Assembly: GCF_036370855.1 (NCBI RefSeq)
Contig: NC_088102.1
Coordinates: forward strand, 43,437,835-43,501,834
From: Dromaius novaehollandiae
Lineage: Eukaryota; Chordata; Aves; Casuariiformes; Dromaiidae
Direction: 5' to 3'
DNA: 64,000 bases
Shown here: positions 1-15,300 of the stretch, one piece after another
How the letters are laid out: every line of letters begins with the position of its first letter
How positions within the stretch are numbered: the stretch's first letter is position 1
Notes under the pieces: generated by a model
Told to the model about the DNA's origin: nothing
What the model saw: the letters and a program-made list of their open reading frames with translations, nothing else
Database searches by the model: none
Made by a program: the position numbers and the translations under genes

Positions 1-1479
1 CACATTATTTACAACTGAAATTGTAATGTCAAAGAATTGACAGCAGACCTTTAAAGTAATTTTTCATTCAAAAGTTATAGAAACTAACATTATTTTTATT
101 CCTGTTCTTTATGATTCAAATCCTGTATTCAGATTCTGTTATTTTGCCCAGATCTGATGCCAAGTTAACAAGCCTACAAGTCTTCAAGTCAATTCATCTG
201 CCCCCTTTCAGCACTGATTAGCTATTAATCCTCTTCCAGATTTCTGTAGTCTTTATAGTATTCCAACAGTTAATGAAAACTATTTGTAACAACAAGTTTC
301 TGCAGCCAATCATTTCAGAGATCCTCAGTGTAAGAAATTGGGGTCTGCTGATTTGAAAATAGATTTTAATTTCCATTTACCATTAGACTGGAAAGCCCTT
401 TTTAATTCCTATCCCTCATACTGCTTTTTCAAAAGATGGAGCAGAAATATTCAATAGTTTTGCCTTTAAGCTGATGTTCTTATCTCCCTTCCAGATTTTA
501 ACATTCATGGATCACCTTCATTGTCAAGAAGACTTAAGGATAACTTCTACAAGCAAGCGGGTACACTAGAAATATGGCTTTTGTGGAGATCTGCTTACAT
601 CTGTAGCGATTAGTTTTGTATGATCGTCAATCCAACATAAACTTAAGATCTTTAAAACATCTCTTAATGTCATACATACCTAATATGTAAATCTCAGATA
701 ATCAAATGTGACACTCAGTTGCAGACAGCAGGAGCTGTGAAACTAGAGCACTATGCTTTTCTTCGTATTTTCCTCTCAGTTTATCCTTAGATGGCTAGTA
801 ATGGGCAAATTCTTGTTAAAGCTTTTCCCTCAGAAAGGCTACTAACAATATTTCTTAATCAGATCTTCATAAAGCAAGGTAAGAACTTAGCATCTTGAAC
901 ACTCACCTATCTTTGAAACTGGTGTGTAGACTTTGTAAAAAAATACTATGAACAGGCATAAACACACATGCTTATATTTGTCCTTCTATAGCTTTTCATC
1001 CCATGCGTCTACCAGGTGATTACACAGCTAACAAAGTTAAATTCTGCTGGTTTAAGTGTCTTTTTTGTTGTTGTTGCTGTGCACGTATTAATAGTATTTG
1101 GGTTCACCTTAAAGTACATTAGCAAGAGAATCTGTCCATATAAGCCCCTAGCTTAGAAATCAGATTTCTCAAAGTAGTATTATTGGTATTACACTGGTAT
1201 GACACACTTCAAATAGAACAGCACTGTGAAGGGGGCAAGGAATTTAGTCTGGAACCATGGACAAGTGTAAAGCTTCATACTGCAGTACTAGGACTGAACT
1301 GTCCTCTTCCAGATCTTATGTTTTGCACTAGCTTCTTCACTCCACCAGTGGAATGAAGGATTTTTGTTAGCTCGGTTTAAGTGATTAAGTGATAAAAATC
1401 AAACTGTAAGGCCTGCTAATAGTAGTATCCTGGTATTTAACTTTTCCAGTCATTAGAAGATAGTCAGTTACCAGACAGA
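1..1479. other. 3' flank of CHP1, no gene seen
   Basis: AT-rich non-coding DNA beyond the probable CHP1 polyadenylation site. I see no coding exon, RNA gene or clear repeat. A further minus-strand AATAAA (TTTATT on the plus strand, 96-101) could serve a longer CHP1 transcript, but nothing else supports it. Confidence 0.4.
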
Positions 1480-3316
1480 AATAGTTTTTACAGTGGAGGG
1501 TTTATTTATGGATTGATTAATACAATATCCAGTCTCACCATGACAATAAGGCACAACTGTGGGTTACAACTATATAGCCAGAAAGGAAGAGAACACCACC
1601 TACTTTTAATAAGCAGATCACAATGCCTACAAAAACTTGTGTATTTTTAAATTTAACATTGTTACATTCCTATTTAACATGACATGGTCATAAAATCAGA
1701 ATGTTTCTTTCTCATATAGAGTAAATATTTTTAATTTACATTTCGTTCTAGACTTGTTATGCTGCAGTCTGCAAAACAACAAAGTGCAATGTTTCACTTT
1801 GCAATTCCTTAATTTAAAACAAAACAGAAATCCTCCAGAGACTTGCACAGTATTCTTTACCACAGATGATGATTAAAGGAACTGAGAAGAAAGGAAATGC
1901 ACATTTGAGGGTATAGTTTGAGACTGGTAAGTATTTATAGAAATGTTAACATGTGACATAGAGAAGCAGTTATAACACTGATTCTTCAGTAAAGAATCTC
2001 CTGGTGTTTTTTGGTTTGGACCTCCCAGAAAATAGGACGCTCCAGCTGAACTGGATGAGATCATTTCTCAATCTAACTACAGAAAATTCTGTCACTGTTG
2101 AACCTGAAGGTTCACAGCCAATTATGTTCAATACTTTTGCTGTCTTGAATTTATCAGCAAGATTGTATTAATTGTATTTACCTTATACTTGCAAAGACAA
2201 ATATTCTGAAATATCACTATTAGTTTAAGTTCGGATAACATGTACTTCCCAAAAAGGTATTTTTGTGTCTGAGCTTTCATAAATACAGCTATCGCCCTCA
2301 ACTCTAACAGCCCAGAACTTCCACACCAGATAATATAAATTTATGTCCAGATCACTATGATAAAAAAGAAAAACAACAAAAAAAGTAGTACAATGTTTCA
2401 TGACACTATTACTGCGGGCAGTGACAGAACTACAAATCCAGATTTTGACATGACTACTCTTCTTGCATTAAATATGCTGGTAAACGAGTTTACACCTTCA
2501 GAGGCAAAACCACCCCGATGGGAGGAGGGATCCTGGAGTAAAGCAACCTGGAGCAGGCACTTTGTGGTCCATTGGCTGTCAAGCCTGCAAGCCACTCAAA
2601 GGAAAGAAACAAATGTCTGCATCTGCTACTGGACACTTAATGCAGAATTCATCTTTCCTTTCAGGACACCACAGCTTGTCTCCACCACAGATTTCTAATG
2701 TCCCTGTGGATTGATCCCACAAAGAATAAAATCTATTCACAGTACTTTAAATTATTCTGGACTATCATCACGCGTTCAATCCTAGTCTTACAGTGAAGCC
2801 ACAGAAACTGAAAAGTCCTCAAGTAAAAGGCAGATTTAGAAGTAGGGAAGAAACATCTGCATGTAAAGAGCTAACTGGGGAAGAAAAAAAAATAGGCAGC
2901 TGCACCTAGTATTTGAGCAGATGCTTGTCTCCAGAAAGCATTTTGGAGGGTGTTCCCCTTTTCCATTCAGATTCAGAGCTCAGAAGAATCAGTTTGTAGA
3001 TTAAACAACAGTAGAGAGGAAGAAGGGACTTTTTTACTCATACAGTAATACAGAAGGAGAGAGTCGAGAAAGGATAAAAATTGAAAATGGAAGGAAAATA
3101 TATATTTTCTTAAATGCTCCTTTCCAAGATGCACTGCAGCTATTTCCCTTTGTTCCTGATGCATGGGGAATGTTCACATTGGTAGAACAAACCAGGGAGG
3201 GTTTGGAGATGTATTTTACATGCACCAGTAGCAATGGTCTGGGGAAAGGTGGTAGGGAGAAAATGAAGTTCTATTCCTTATATATTAGGGGTAGAAAGGA
3301 ATAGGTTCTCCATCCA
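1480..3316 (-). other. CHP1: Probable CHP1 3' UTR
   Basis: The CHP1 stop codon (3317-3319, minus) is followed by about 1.8 kb without further coding signal. The first canonical minus-strand AATAAA after it reads as TTTATT at 1501-1506, so cleavage is expected near 1475-1490. A weaker ATTAAA-like signal lies near 1606. The plus-strand reading frame at 2357-2698 falls in this UTR and looks like chance. The 3' end is inferred from one signal and could be further left. Confidence 0.35.
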
Positions 3317-3370
3317 TCAGTGAAGAAATCGAATACTCATTTTCTGCTCTACATCCACCTTCTCCAAAAC
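3317..3370 (-). CDS. CHP1: CHP1 exon 7 (C terminus and stop)
   Basis: A 54-nt terminal coding exon: 17 residues ([17 protein letters not shown]) and TGA at 3317-3319. The acceptor is TTGCAG. The C-terminal FLH end is the same as in mammals. Confidence 0.95.
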   Translation of the reverse strand, partial: VLEKVDVEQKMSIRFLH

Positions 3371-6300
3371 CTGCAATAAATCCAGAAACAGGTATTTAAG
3401 TCAACGTACATGATGTATTTCTGTCCCAAAAGATTTCTTATCCTGGTAAAAAAAGGAAATGGGCAGGAACATGGATGGCTTCAGTTTGGCATGCCATTCC
3501 TTCATCTAGACACTGCTGTTTTTTGCTGTAGACTAAAGTTTCCTTTCCAAGGAAGGAGTCCTCAGCCATTATAGCATGAAGAAAGCTGTCAACCAAAATG
3601 CAACCAACACGGTTTCAGCCTGCCAACAGCTCAGATAAGTTTGGACTATTTCCAGGAAGTTGTCCCACAACAGCATAAATTTCTGCTTATGCAAACTGGT
3701 TTGAGTAAGAACGTATGGCCAGGAGACAGAAGGGAGAATGGAGGAGAAGAAGGGGCATGAACAGTCAGCAAAGAGCTAGGAGCAAGACCACAGCATCACT
3801 AACTTAGATCATTTTTAAACTCAGGTGGCAGTCTCATTCACTGAATTGCTGTTAACCCTGAGGTATGATGATAACAGTCTGCTTCAAGTAGTTTTAGGTG
3901 CTAAACTTTGGTACTCCAAGCTCAGAGTAATTTAGGTTTGAAGAGACCTCTTGAGATCTTTTAATCCAACTTCCCACAGCCATTCAAAGCAGGGCCTTGT
4001 CCAGTTGAGTTTTAAACATCTCAAGGGAAGGAGGTTCTACAAGATCTTCAGCAACTTGTTCCTGTGTTTGACCATCCTCGTGGTCAAAGATTTTTCCTTA
4101 CATCTAATCAGAATTTTTCATGTTGCAACTTGTGTCTGCTGCCTCTTGTCTTATCTCTGTCCACCTGGAAGAGTCTGGTTCCAGCCTGCACATTAAGTAG
4201 TTGAAGTTGTCCTGCTATGGGACAACTTTCTCCACTGGCTATATAATAACTGCTTGCTGCTATTTCTCTAGTTCTGACAACTAACAAAAGATGCAATTCG
4301 AAGGACTAGAGCTAGGAACTTGCGCACTGGCATTAGCTGTGTCATTAGTGGATAAAATCTACAAGCAAAAACTAACTGGCAAAATTACAGCATAGGAGTT
4401 ACTGTGTCACTAGGCTAGTCAGCTTATGTAGAAAGAAGTAGCTGCAAAAGAAAAGTAACAGTGTTTACTGCAATACAAATCTCACTCCATCATCTCATTG
4501 CAAGCAGGCTTTGGAAGAGTATCACTATCTCCCTGTAATTCTCTTAAGCTCCTGTCACTGTTCATTTAACAATCTCCTCTCTTAGAAGGTACCTTTCAGG
4601 ATCTGATGTCTAAAGTCTTCCTATCATGCTGTGAAAAGTCTGCGATATATTCAGCAGTGTAGCTTAACAAGAGTATGAAAGAAACATATGGGCTAATTAT
4701 TAATATCCTGACAGTATGGCCTTTTCTTTTCTTTTTTTTTTCTTTAAGAAAAGCCGTCCTGATATAGAAGCGATTGAGAAGAACTAGTGGAAGGCTTGCT
4801 TTCCAAATGCGGGCAGGCAGGAGTGTTTGAACAACTTCCTTTCCCTATTTCCACCTGCATTTTCAAGTCTGAATGACCTGCCCATTACTGAGCAATTTCA
4901 TTTCCTCTTGTTAAAAATGTAATTTACCAACCTTTACAAACTCTGCAAAGGAGATGGCACTGTCCCCATCTTGATCAGCTTCCTGGATTGTCCTGTCAGC
5001 AATGCTGCCCAGCTGCTCATCTGAAATGTTTACACCAACCATCATCCGTAACACCTATAACATACAGAAGTCCCCAGATGCCTTTTATTCATTTAATTTT
5101 TTAAGAAAGCAAAACAACCACTATTGACATAGGAACAAAAGTGTTTTTAGTGTTGTTTTTTTCATGGATTTTGTTCAGGTAACAACTCTATACAAGAACA
5201 ACTCAGAAGGATTTCCATGGAAGTCATTTCTAGAGAGACTTCCATTTGTCCTTGTGCATCAGCTCTTTCAGACAGAACAACTTCCTTCTGTAGCTATCTT
5301 TGAGAGAAAAAAAACTCTTCTGCTTCTTCACTAGGCAATGGAAGAGGTAGAAGAATTTAGAAAGCTTTTGGGACTACAAATGAATCATATGTTTTGTTCT
5401 GATGCTTTTGTCTCTCTCACAGAACTTACCAATGTTTGATTTGAATATCTACCATTTGAGATTGCTGCCTGCAGGAAACTTGTAAGTATATGGTCAAATG
5501 ATAGCTGTCATCACTCTCTACATTTAGTAAAGCATTTTTTGTGCAGCAGATAGAAGAGGGCAGTTTCAGCTGAAAGCAAATCCTTGTCCTACATCAGAAA
5601 CCACAAACTGCTATGTCTACTTCCCAGGATTAGTAGTATGTAATTACTCCTTGCTCAAGCCTAGTTTCATACACATGCAGCACTGATGAACTTTGATTAC
5701 CTTTGCTGCACTTTCAGGAAGAGGACAAAGAGAGAACCAGTCAAATGACCTCATCCACCTCACCACCTCAAGCAGTGTCCCTCTGAAGTCTTGTTAAGAG
5801 GCAGCTTTGAAAGTTATAAAAGGTAGCTCTTAAGGGGCTTGGCGTATTTGCTGGATATTTATGCATTACTTGGAAAAGTTCCTGTTTAGCCCAGTGCTCT
5901 GGCTTAAGGCTGAATCTAGCACCCACAGTCTGATAAAACAATCTGAACTACCAAAGGTTAAGGTCTTATAGCATATCTAAAGCTTAAAATCAGAGATAAG
6001 CAATTAGCCACCGATTTCTTTCAGGAATTCTTTTGAGAAAATGGCTGCAACTTCCCTCTTCCTTCTACATGGGTGTGAAGTTATAAAGAAGGTCATGATA
6101 GAGTCGTTCAAAGCAGGCCGACGCTATTTACCTGAAGCAGCTCATCCCTGGAAATCTTGTCATCTTTGTCTAGATCATATAATCGAAAAGCAACTACAAG
6201 GAAGAAAAGAAAGAGCAGTTGAATTTGAGTAACATTATTTTTCTTCAAAACCACATATTTTTATATTAAAAAAATAACAGCAGCTATTCACAAACCATTT

Positions 6301-9300
6301 TAAAATAATTACCTTAGAACTGACTCACCATAAAATTCATGTTCAGTTCCATAAAGTGAGATTACCATATACAGAAATAACATTATTGTCAAGATGTGAA
6401 AAATCTTACTTGAGTACTCACTACAAGTACTTACAAAAGCACTCTGCTTGCGGAAGAATTTCTTCAAAGCCCTGAGCTACTGAAGTGTAGTTATCACTAG
6501 ATATATTCAATCCTTTAACTTCAGATCCAGACATTTTTACATTATTGTTTATTCTCCTTTGATTACATTCTGGATGAGCTATATGATAGGCAATTTCAGT
6601 GCTCAGAGGACTCTTGCCAACTCAGTTTAGCATGCAAGAGCATTCTGCTCTTACGCTGTAGACAGAGTGCAGAATGGTCAAAGAAAGTACTCAGCTGAAA
6701 GTGAGAAAATCAGCAGTACTGTATTGCATGGAAGAGTGGGGAAAGAAACCGGAAAGCACATTCACATCTGGAACACGACTTTGTAATCTGAAATAGCTCT
6801 TCGGATACAAATTATTTTTGACCACTTGTGTCAGGAGACATTCAGAGAAGGATTTATATTACTCAAGATTCAACTCTACACTTTCAAACAATTCCACCAA
6901 TTTCCAATACAAGTATGAGATGATTCATATCCTTCACATTGTTGACGTTCGGAACATGTCAGCTTGTAAGTGCATAAAAAAAAAAATACAGTATATCACT
7001 CCACGGGGAAAGACTGCACAGAGAACCTTCACTTCCAAGCTCTTTCATTCCCTTCCCAGAAAGAAAATAAAAACGTGAAAAATCTACAAACAAACAAGGA
7101 AGTGCTTATATAGGAAGATTCACAGTTCTTACAGTGGAGCTTGTTACTTCGGCTGTTCAGTGGTTCTGGTCCATTCTGGTCTTTGCTTTTTTCATTATCT
7201 TCTATGGGTCGGAAGTGGGCCAGAGTCCTCATGAATCCACGGAAATTCACTTGGTCCTCTCTGCATAAGCATTTCAACAGGTTAGTTAGTTTCAGCTTAG
7301 CTTGCATGAGTTCTTTACTTCAGTAACGAAAAATGAATGCCTAGTCTCAATGCCATGCAAACTCTTCCACTCCCCTCACCCCAGGATTTGGCTACCTGTG
7401 CTCAAAACCAACTCTGATATGGTGCAGTTGTAACCTGGGATCAGACTGCTGTGAGGACGGCTGTGTGGAGAAAAAAGGAAAAAAAACAAAATTGCAAGAA
7501 GTCTTGTTGGGAGGCTCCCCCCCCTCTTTGCTTGGGAGTAGTATTTAAGCTCAGGCCCTCACTGTTTGTCCTTGCCTGAGCTGTCTTGCAGCTATGCCTG
7601 TGCCTGGCCATCTTGCTGATCTGGACCCTGACCTGCAGACTTGACTCCTTTGCTTGACCTCAGACTTGCTTCATCACTGTGAGCTTGCCTGGCAATCACC
7701 AGACTGTTGGCTGACCCCCAATTACCAGCACTGGACTTGCTCTGGTACCTTGTTCAGGTACTGTGTCCTGTTGTCAGTGAGGGCACTGCCCCTATCAGTG
7801 CTGCTGTCAACCTTGGCTTTGGCCTGTGGTGCAGCCCTCTCTTGCTGCTCCCTGACAAATAGCTCTTTCCTCTAGAGCTCTCGTGGGAACAAACTATGTA
7901 TTTACCTTCCAGAGCTCATGCTTTCCATTCAGGAAACCCTGCCTGGTATTAACCTGTATGAAGAGCTGATTAGATGAATTGTATGCCATCAGTCAATGAT
8001 GACAAATGTGTTCAAGAGCAGTAGCAGATTCCATAGAACAAACTAGATTAGCAGTAAATATAATGAAGGAAGACAGTAACTCCAATTTTGATGGTCTCTT
8101 TGGATTTGTGTTAGAAGTGTCATAGGACACAGTGAATAATCTGAAGTTTAAATATGATCCAAACTAAAAAACAAAAATTGATCTAATATCAAAGGTGCGC
8201 TTAGAGGCCAAAAGGTGAAAATCAAGATTGAATTAGTTAATTGTAATGTTAGTTAGCAAAAGATAGCATTGCTACAAGTTTACTTGAAGAATGAAAGTCC
8301 ATAGATGCCCTGAACTTTCTTCAAAGATGTTTAGCAGCATGGCAAGAAAACTGGGAAACAAAGTGACATACAGCCAGAGCTCATCACTGAATAAAGCCCA
8401 CAAAACTCTCAATAACTCAGGTTGGCAAGTATCTCTTACTACAGAAGGAAAACATGCAGAGAAAACAAATAACCTACAAAGCTCATGACAAGGTGAGCGA
8501 AATTCAAGTTCTGTGCTTTAATCATGGTCGTTTCACTCTTATTAGAGCTTCTCATGAACTACAAATTTTGTGACTGTTCACTAATTCAGTCAGCAGGAAC
8601 TCACCCCTCTGGAAAAAAGGCATTGATAATCCTGTCTCCCAGTGGATTGATGGCAAGCTCTGGAATCCGCTGGAAGTCTTCACGGCTAAGAAAAGCAAGA
8701 ACATAAAAAGTCTGCATGAAGTTAAAGTCAAAGGAGATAACATTGCTTAAGAAGAAGTCACAGTAAAACATCCCTGTTTGGTTTTATTTCTGCAGCAAGA
8801 CAATTGGTGGTTTTCAAAACATAACTCTTTAAATGATGTTTTCTCTATTACTAATGGCATAAAGCTAACTAGAAGGTAATACCAAGCCTGAATTACATTA
8901 CAGACTAGCAGTGTTCATTTATCATGCTAACAGCACTGTTCAGTTGCAAAAACCATTTGTCTGTGCTAGTAACCTTCCTAAAATGATGCTGATAGTTTGC
9001 AACTTAAGGAAAGGAAAATTCTGAAATGGCTTTGAAACAAAGATAAATGAATTATTTTTGATAGGTATTTTGGAGGCAAGTCATTTGAACTAGAATGATT
9101 TTTCCAGACTAGCTCATTCCAGGTTCTGGGACAATGCCATGTGCCTCCAAACATACTGCAGTTGACCTGCATACTTCAATTTAAATTTTTGGTCTATGTA
9201 AGAACTTTATATATTACTATGAATGCTAAATTTCAGATTATTTTAGCTTTAGTCAAGAAATGATCTTACTTTTAAAGAGTAAGTTTAGTCTTTTTTTTGA

Positions 9301-12300
9301 CAGGGGCCTGTATGCTAGATGCAGCTTTACCAGTTCGCTGCAACCACTGCTCTCGCTAGCCTTTCTCTTTTCCTTTCCGCTCATGGTTATATGTACACAG
9401 GTAGTATAAGCATAACTATGCTTACATTATTATAGTCTTTTCTAATCTGGAAGACATCATGGGTTGTACTGATGTAAACACATTTTAGATCAGCATGATC
9501 ACAGGGTTTCTTCTATTATGGTTACACTAATAGTTTTTCTTTTCTTTCAACTTAACAGAATCTCACTGACAGAGCAGTGGCATAATCTTGGTGTGTCCAG
9601 GGTAGAGCTATAGGGTAGGTGGCAGATTATTCTTAGTGAAGACTTCAGGAAACAGGAGGGTTTTTTGCAGTACAACAGAGCACAGCAATTTACCAGTTAG
9701 TACAAGACTCACTCAGTACTCATTTAGACTCAAAAGAGCAAAGATAACAGTGATGGAGTAAGGCTGTAGAAGTCTATACTGCCTACATGCATTATTTGAC
9801 ATTTCCTGTCTGATTTTCAGAAGTATCTGCAATTCCCTTCAAGTCAAATGCAGTCCTCCTGTTCCTGAAATTTGGGTCACAAACTCTCAAGCTTGGTTGC
9901 TAAAAGCTCACTGCTTTTGACATCTATGCTCACTAAATGAATCAGCAACAAGGTTGATATGTTGTCCTTAAGCAGAAAAAAAAAATGGCGGAGAAAAATA
10001 AACAACACGATTTGAAGTTATTTAATTATACTGGCCTTTTACAGTATTGAGACATTGAAGACAGAAAAAGCCTTAAGGAATCAGCTAACCCCCTTCTTAT
10101 TACTAGTCTAGCCTGAGAAAGACAGAAGCAATATGTTCAAATTTTAGATGCATTCTAAAGCACTGCTTGCACCCTGTTACATCGCAGCACTGTTAAGAGT
10201 ACCAATTACAGTGTATCTGTTGCAACATGGTTGAAACTATTTGGCCTTCTAACATAGAGGGACCTGACCATACTTTTAAGCTATCTCAGAGACAGAATCA
10301 CTGCTCTGACCATGTCTGAATCATTTTTAATAGGCAAAGTTACCATCTGTATAACATGATCAGCTTGTTACCAGACCCTTCAGGACTGCTGCATTTTAAG
10401 CCACAGCTGAAGGGCACAGCATATATTAGTGATTTAGCCAGGAGATGCAGTGATGTGGAAAACCTATGTCCTGGTAACAATATTTTAACAACAGAATTTC
10501 TGTGTCAATGCTAACATTTACAGGCTAAAAGCAGCACCTGCTCTCAGATTCCATTTAGAACAAAATCCTAATGCTTAAACATTTTCTACTTACGTATCAC
10601 TGTTTCTTAATACTGAGCCTCAAACAATCTACATTCAGCATTTCAGCCTCTAGTTGTTCTGTTTTATAGCAGGAGATTAACAATTAACCACAAATAACTC
10701 CTCAGGTTTCAAATCTATTTATCCTGTCGTTATCAGGATTGCAGTAGGCCATTTTTGCTTGTTAGGAGCACATTACTGAGTGAATGTTATAACTGAAATA
10801 GCTGTAACAGCCATAAAAGTAAATGAATGCAGGATATAAGTTATTCTCTACTTTATAAACCAAGGCTTCCAAGAGTCATTAGGGACCAACTTCACCTGGC
10901 TGAGGCTGGAGCTTACAGGAAATTTGATGCCCTCTACTTCTTCCTTGTTCATGTGCCATAGCAACAAGGTTCTTCTAATGAGATCCTTCCTGGAGGCTGG
11001 CTTCCATTAAATCCTTTCTTAAAGATAACATGCAAAGCAGTCTTTAACTGTATGTTATCATTATGCAGACCAGCCATTTCATATCTATGCCAGAGCATTC
11101 ATGCTTAGATTCCTTTTGCAGCAAGGAATTCACAGATTCTAAGACAAGTATTTCTAAGCATGAGGATATCCTCTGAGGCACATAGCAGACCCCTAAATAA
11201 ATGGGACTCTGCCTTATCCCAAATGCCGCAAGGGACTTACTGGCCCCTCTTTTTATTCCATTATTTCTGGTTATGTACGCTGCTTCTTCTAGAAAGTACT
11301 AGAGGAACACTATTCACTAAACAGGGATGAGGAAGGTAGGGTTATATAGAACTGAAGGAAAGCAGAACAATGGAGAGAAAATAAACCACATACATAACGG
11401 AACGTGCAGGAAGGGAAAACTTGAAGTAGTTCAAAATTGATCTAACAGCACCACAGCTGCCAAAAAAAAAAAAAAAAAATTTGCTGTGAGCCTGGACAAA
11501 TTATGGCGAAAGAGGATGGTCATCCTCCTTTCTCACTGTTGTGTCCACCATCTTAAGTAACTTCACGCTTACACATATCCTATACAAATTTAAAAGTGTG
11601 TCTTAATAAACAAGAGACTAATTGCTTAATAAACATTAGGCAAGGAAGGAGTATGCCAGAAGTAAAAGGTGGCAGCTGGAAGAAAAGCAATAAAAAAAAA
11701 AAAAAAAAATCAGTATGAATAAAGGAAAGCATGGTCAGGAAGGGAAGCATAGACTGATATACTACTCTGTCATTCACTGATCCAAACCCATATCCTGCCT
11801 GTCTAGTCTATTTTAGGTAAAGCTAAAAAAAAAAAAAAACTTCACTTTTTTAAGCAAAGCAAGAATTCCACATTCAGAGAGAGCTAGCTCGTATGCTTGA
11901 CTTGGAAAGCCTGAAATGCAGTTTGAACTATTAAGAACAAGCTTAATACTTGTTCAAACTGAAATGAATCAGTGCACTGACAAAGATTAACAGCTAGCTC
12001 AGCTAGCTGTCTTGTTACCGTCTTTCAGGACCAGGGGCTTTCAGAAGTGCTCTTGAAGGCATTATCCCATGAACAGCTTTTATAAGTATGAGATAGACAG
12101 AAACAGCTCAGTTTGCCTATTGTCCTTATGTATCACCTTTCAGAATATTTGCCTGCCTTCCTTCTTCCACACTCAACCTAAACCAATTGCTGTACAGTAT
12201 TTAAAAAAAAAAGAAAAGAAAAAAAAAAAAGAAAAACCTTCTGAATTGCTTAATATTTCATTTCTTCAGTGTGGAAGGAATCATCATAAGTGGGAGGCTT

Positions 12301-15300
12301 TACGCAGAAGTTGCACAGTAGCAGTTTAAGCAAGTACCTCCTACTTTTTATAGTTCAATCCATGACTGTCTAGCGCTACTTCCTCATAGGAAGTGTCTAA
12401 ATTTTGGAGCAGATGTATTATGTGGTGTACACGACAGTACTGGTCTTCCAACGAGCCAGGCAAGACGACTCCCTGGTGCATGCATATACTTATCCTGCTT
12501 ACATGCTCCAATTTCATCATATTGGAAATCGGAACGTAAAGGAGAAAAGGTGCACACTGCTCTCCTCCTGATGAAAAGTTAGGATTTAGTCAAACTTATG
12601 TCTCATATTCCACAATTTAGGGCAATTCAGTATGGCACAACATTGAAATCTAAAGTGTTGAGAGAATTTTCAATGGAACAGTTTCATCCTGGCTTTTACA
12701 ACCTGTTTTCGGTCAGATGGTGCAAGTCCAAGGGAATTTACCCATTTCATTTAGGAAAGCTGAAGGAAAACGTAAAGTTTTTCTACCCCTTTAAAGAATT
12801 GGTAGCAGTTCCGTAGCAGTTCCTACTGCAGGATAGGAGAGGGGAAGAAAAATAAATAAATAAATAAAACGCCCAAACAAAGCACATAAAGTTCTGCCTC
12901 CATCAATACTCTTCTCTTACATGTCATTTATGTAGCTCTATAGTATTGCACAGGCTATCATGCAGGCATATAAAGCTATAAAAAGATAGTACCCTGGAAT
13001 TACACACAGGTACACTGGATACAAACCTCTGACGAGGAAAGATTTCAGTTTTGGATTATATTTCCAGAATAAATTATCCAACTTCTCTAACCCCCAGGAT
13101 CTTCTGTACTAGGTGCTCTTCACTTTGCCCTTTTTTAATACAAAGGTAAGAACAGCACAGCTTTTTCTCTTCTTTGAAGCAGTGGCCCATATTTAAAGAT
13201 GTACTTCATGCCATAAGGAACTACATAGCACACACGTCTTTAAATCATGGTCACATGAGCGATTTTTGTCATTTATAAGTCAATCATGTAACCACCCTGA
13301 TGGAAACAATCATTCTTGCTCACAAGAAACAAAAAGAAGACATTCCTTCTAAATTGTTTGATGATAATAAGCAGGTGGTAATTGAGAACAGGAAGGATCC
13401 CTCCCTCCTCATCTCTTCATGTTGCTTATCTCAAACTAGCAAGTTTTCTTTGATCAGCATTTCAGAAACCATCATTTACGAGCTTCCGATCTGTAATTCT
13501 CCCTCCTCTCCCCTGCATTGTTTTATCAGGAAGTAGTTTTCCATTACTTAGAAACATAATGATTGTTTCCACATCTTGTGGGAGCCAGGACAGGCTTCAG
13601 AATCTGAACACCATTCTTCAGTCAGCCACATTTGGGAGCAGGCTGTGCTCACAATGCTGCAAGTTAATGGATCACAGCTTGCTGGGATTTTCCACATTTA
13701 ATTTCCTTTCCAAGGTACTAAGTGATTATTGACAATGAAAGTCAAACTCCTCCTGATATGTAACACTATGAAACTGAACATTGTGCAACAGACATTCACA
13801 TCATATTTAACTAATTATTCCTCTTCTTAAGTAAGTTGAGCACAATCAGTTCAAACTTTACACAACTTTTATGGATCCAATGCGTGAATTTAAAGTTGGA
13901 GGGAGCAAGTGAGGAACAGCATGTACCTGAGAAATAAGGTTCAAATGGAACTAGACTAGTCTGGCAGCCATCATCTTTATTCATCAGCAAACACTAAGCC
14001 CACATGCAAAGTTTCAAGAGGCTATTAATGTTCTGTCAAGTAATTTAATGTTGAGACATAAGTAGTAGTAAAAAAGTTACTAGCTGTTCTAGCACCATTG
14101 TTGGCTTGAAATAAAATTGGTCAGCTACCTTTGTACTACTTGGCTAATACGTTATCTCTATAAAAGTAAGTTTTCCTAAAGAAAACTCACTTTCGTTAAC
14201 AACTTTCTTTGACAAAACAGGGACTAACTTTTAGCGCAATTTTCACTGAAAAGACTGCCCCCCCCCAAAAAGTCAATCATTTGTTCACAAGTCAGCTGTC
14301 CTACCACATTCATTTTCATTTCATTTATTAACTGAACATGCCTTTACAAATTACACTACACTCTCCCTCAAACTTCAAGCATGCTTCAACACTCCAGCTG
14401 GATGCAAACTGAATCCTGTCATAGGTGTATCTAAGCTTTGGAAGACCCTCTGAGGAAAACTCCAACTATTTTCTTTAATGTCAGATAAGTGGTCTAAAAT
14501 TGAACTGGTCAGCAGAACATTACATAGAATCAGTGACTAGATTTTGCCAAATCTAATAGTAGCCCCTTGCCTATATATCATCAGGTGATCTTTATGTCAC
14601 AATAGCCAATGCCATAATTTAAATGATACATTGGCTTCTGTGGCAAAGCTGGCTTAAGAAGTTCCTGCCCATCCTATCTGAAGTCACTTGTTTCCACACC
14701 CACAATCCAGTTTGTCATCCATTCAGCTATGCCAGACCAGATATTTATGGTACAGCCACGCAGTCTGAATCAATGGAGTCAATCAGTTTAAAAATACCTA
14801 CACACACAAAGCGGGGTGGGGAGCAGGGGTTTTGGTTTTTTAGGCTAAAAAGCAAAATAAAAAAACCCACTCTGTAGTCCAGTACAATTCCACAACCAAT
14901 TACTTAAACATAACTGAGAAGTCAGCAATCTGTGGCACAAGGATTTGCATACAAGTCAGAGAAGGAAGCTGCAGTAAGCCAGCTGTACTGTCAAAGACAG
15001 CCTATCTTACAACTGCACCTTCATTTTTTAAGCAGTGATTCTAGCTGTTCGGGTTATAATGCATTCTGGGATCACATTTTACAAGGTCTGATTATACAAA
15101 ACTCAAGCAATTCCTGAATCTATGTTATAAACAAGATCCCTTTCCCCTCCCCACTCTGTTCTACGTTCTTCCAGCTTCCCTGTGCTCTGGTGCTGGCATA
15201 TGTAGCCATATGGTGAATGCAAAAAAAAAAAATGATCAAAACTGATCAGGTTCCTTTTTGCTTGCTTTGCTGGGCAAATTTTCAACCAGGTTAGTTTCCA

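Noticed and set aside
2357-2698. 113-codon plus-strand frame
   Set aside because: Lies antisense to the probable CHP1 3' UTR, with no recognisable motif, promoter or splice support.
3951-4296. Short frames on both strands near 4 kb
   Set aside because: They fall inside the CR1 fragment and are broken pieces of repeat sequence, with no gene support.
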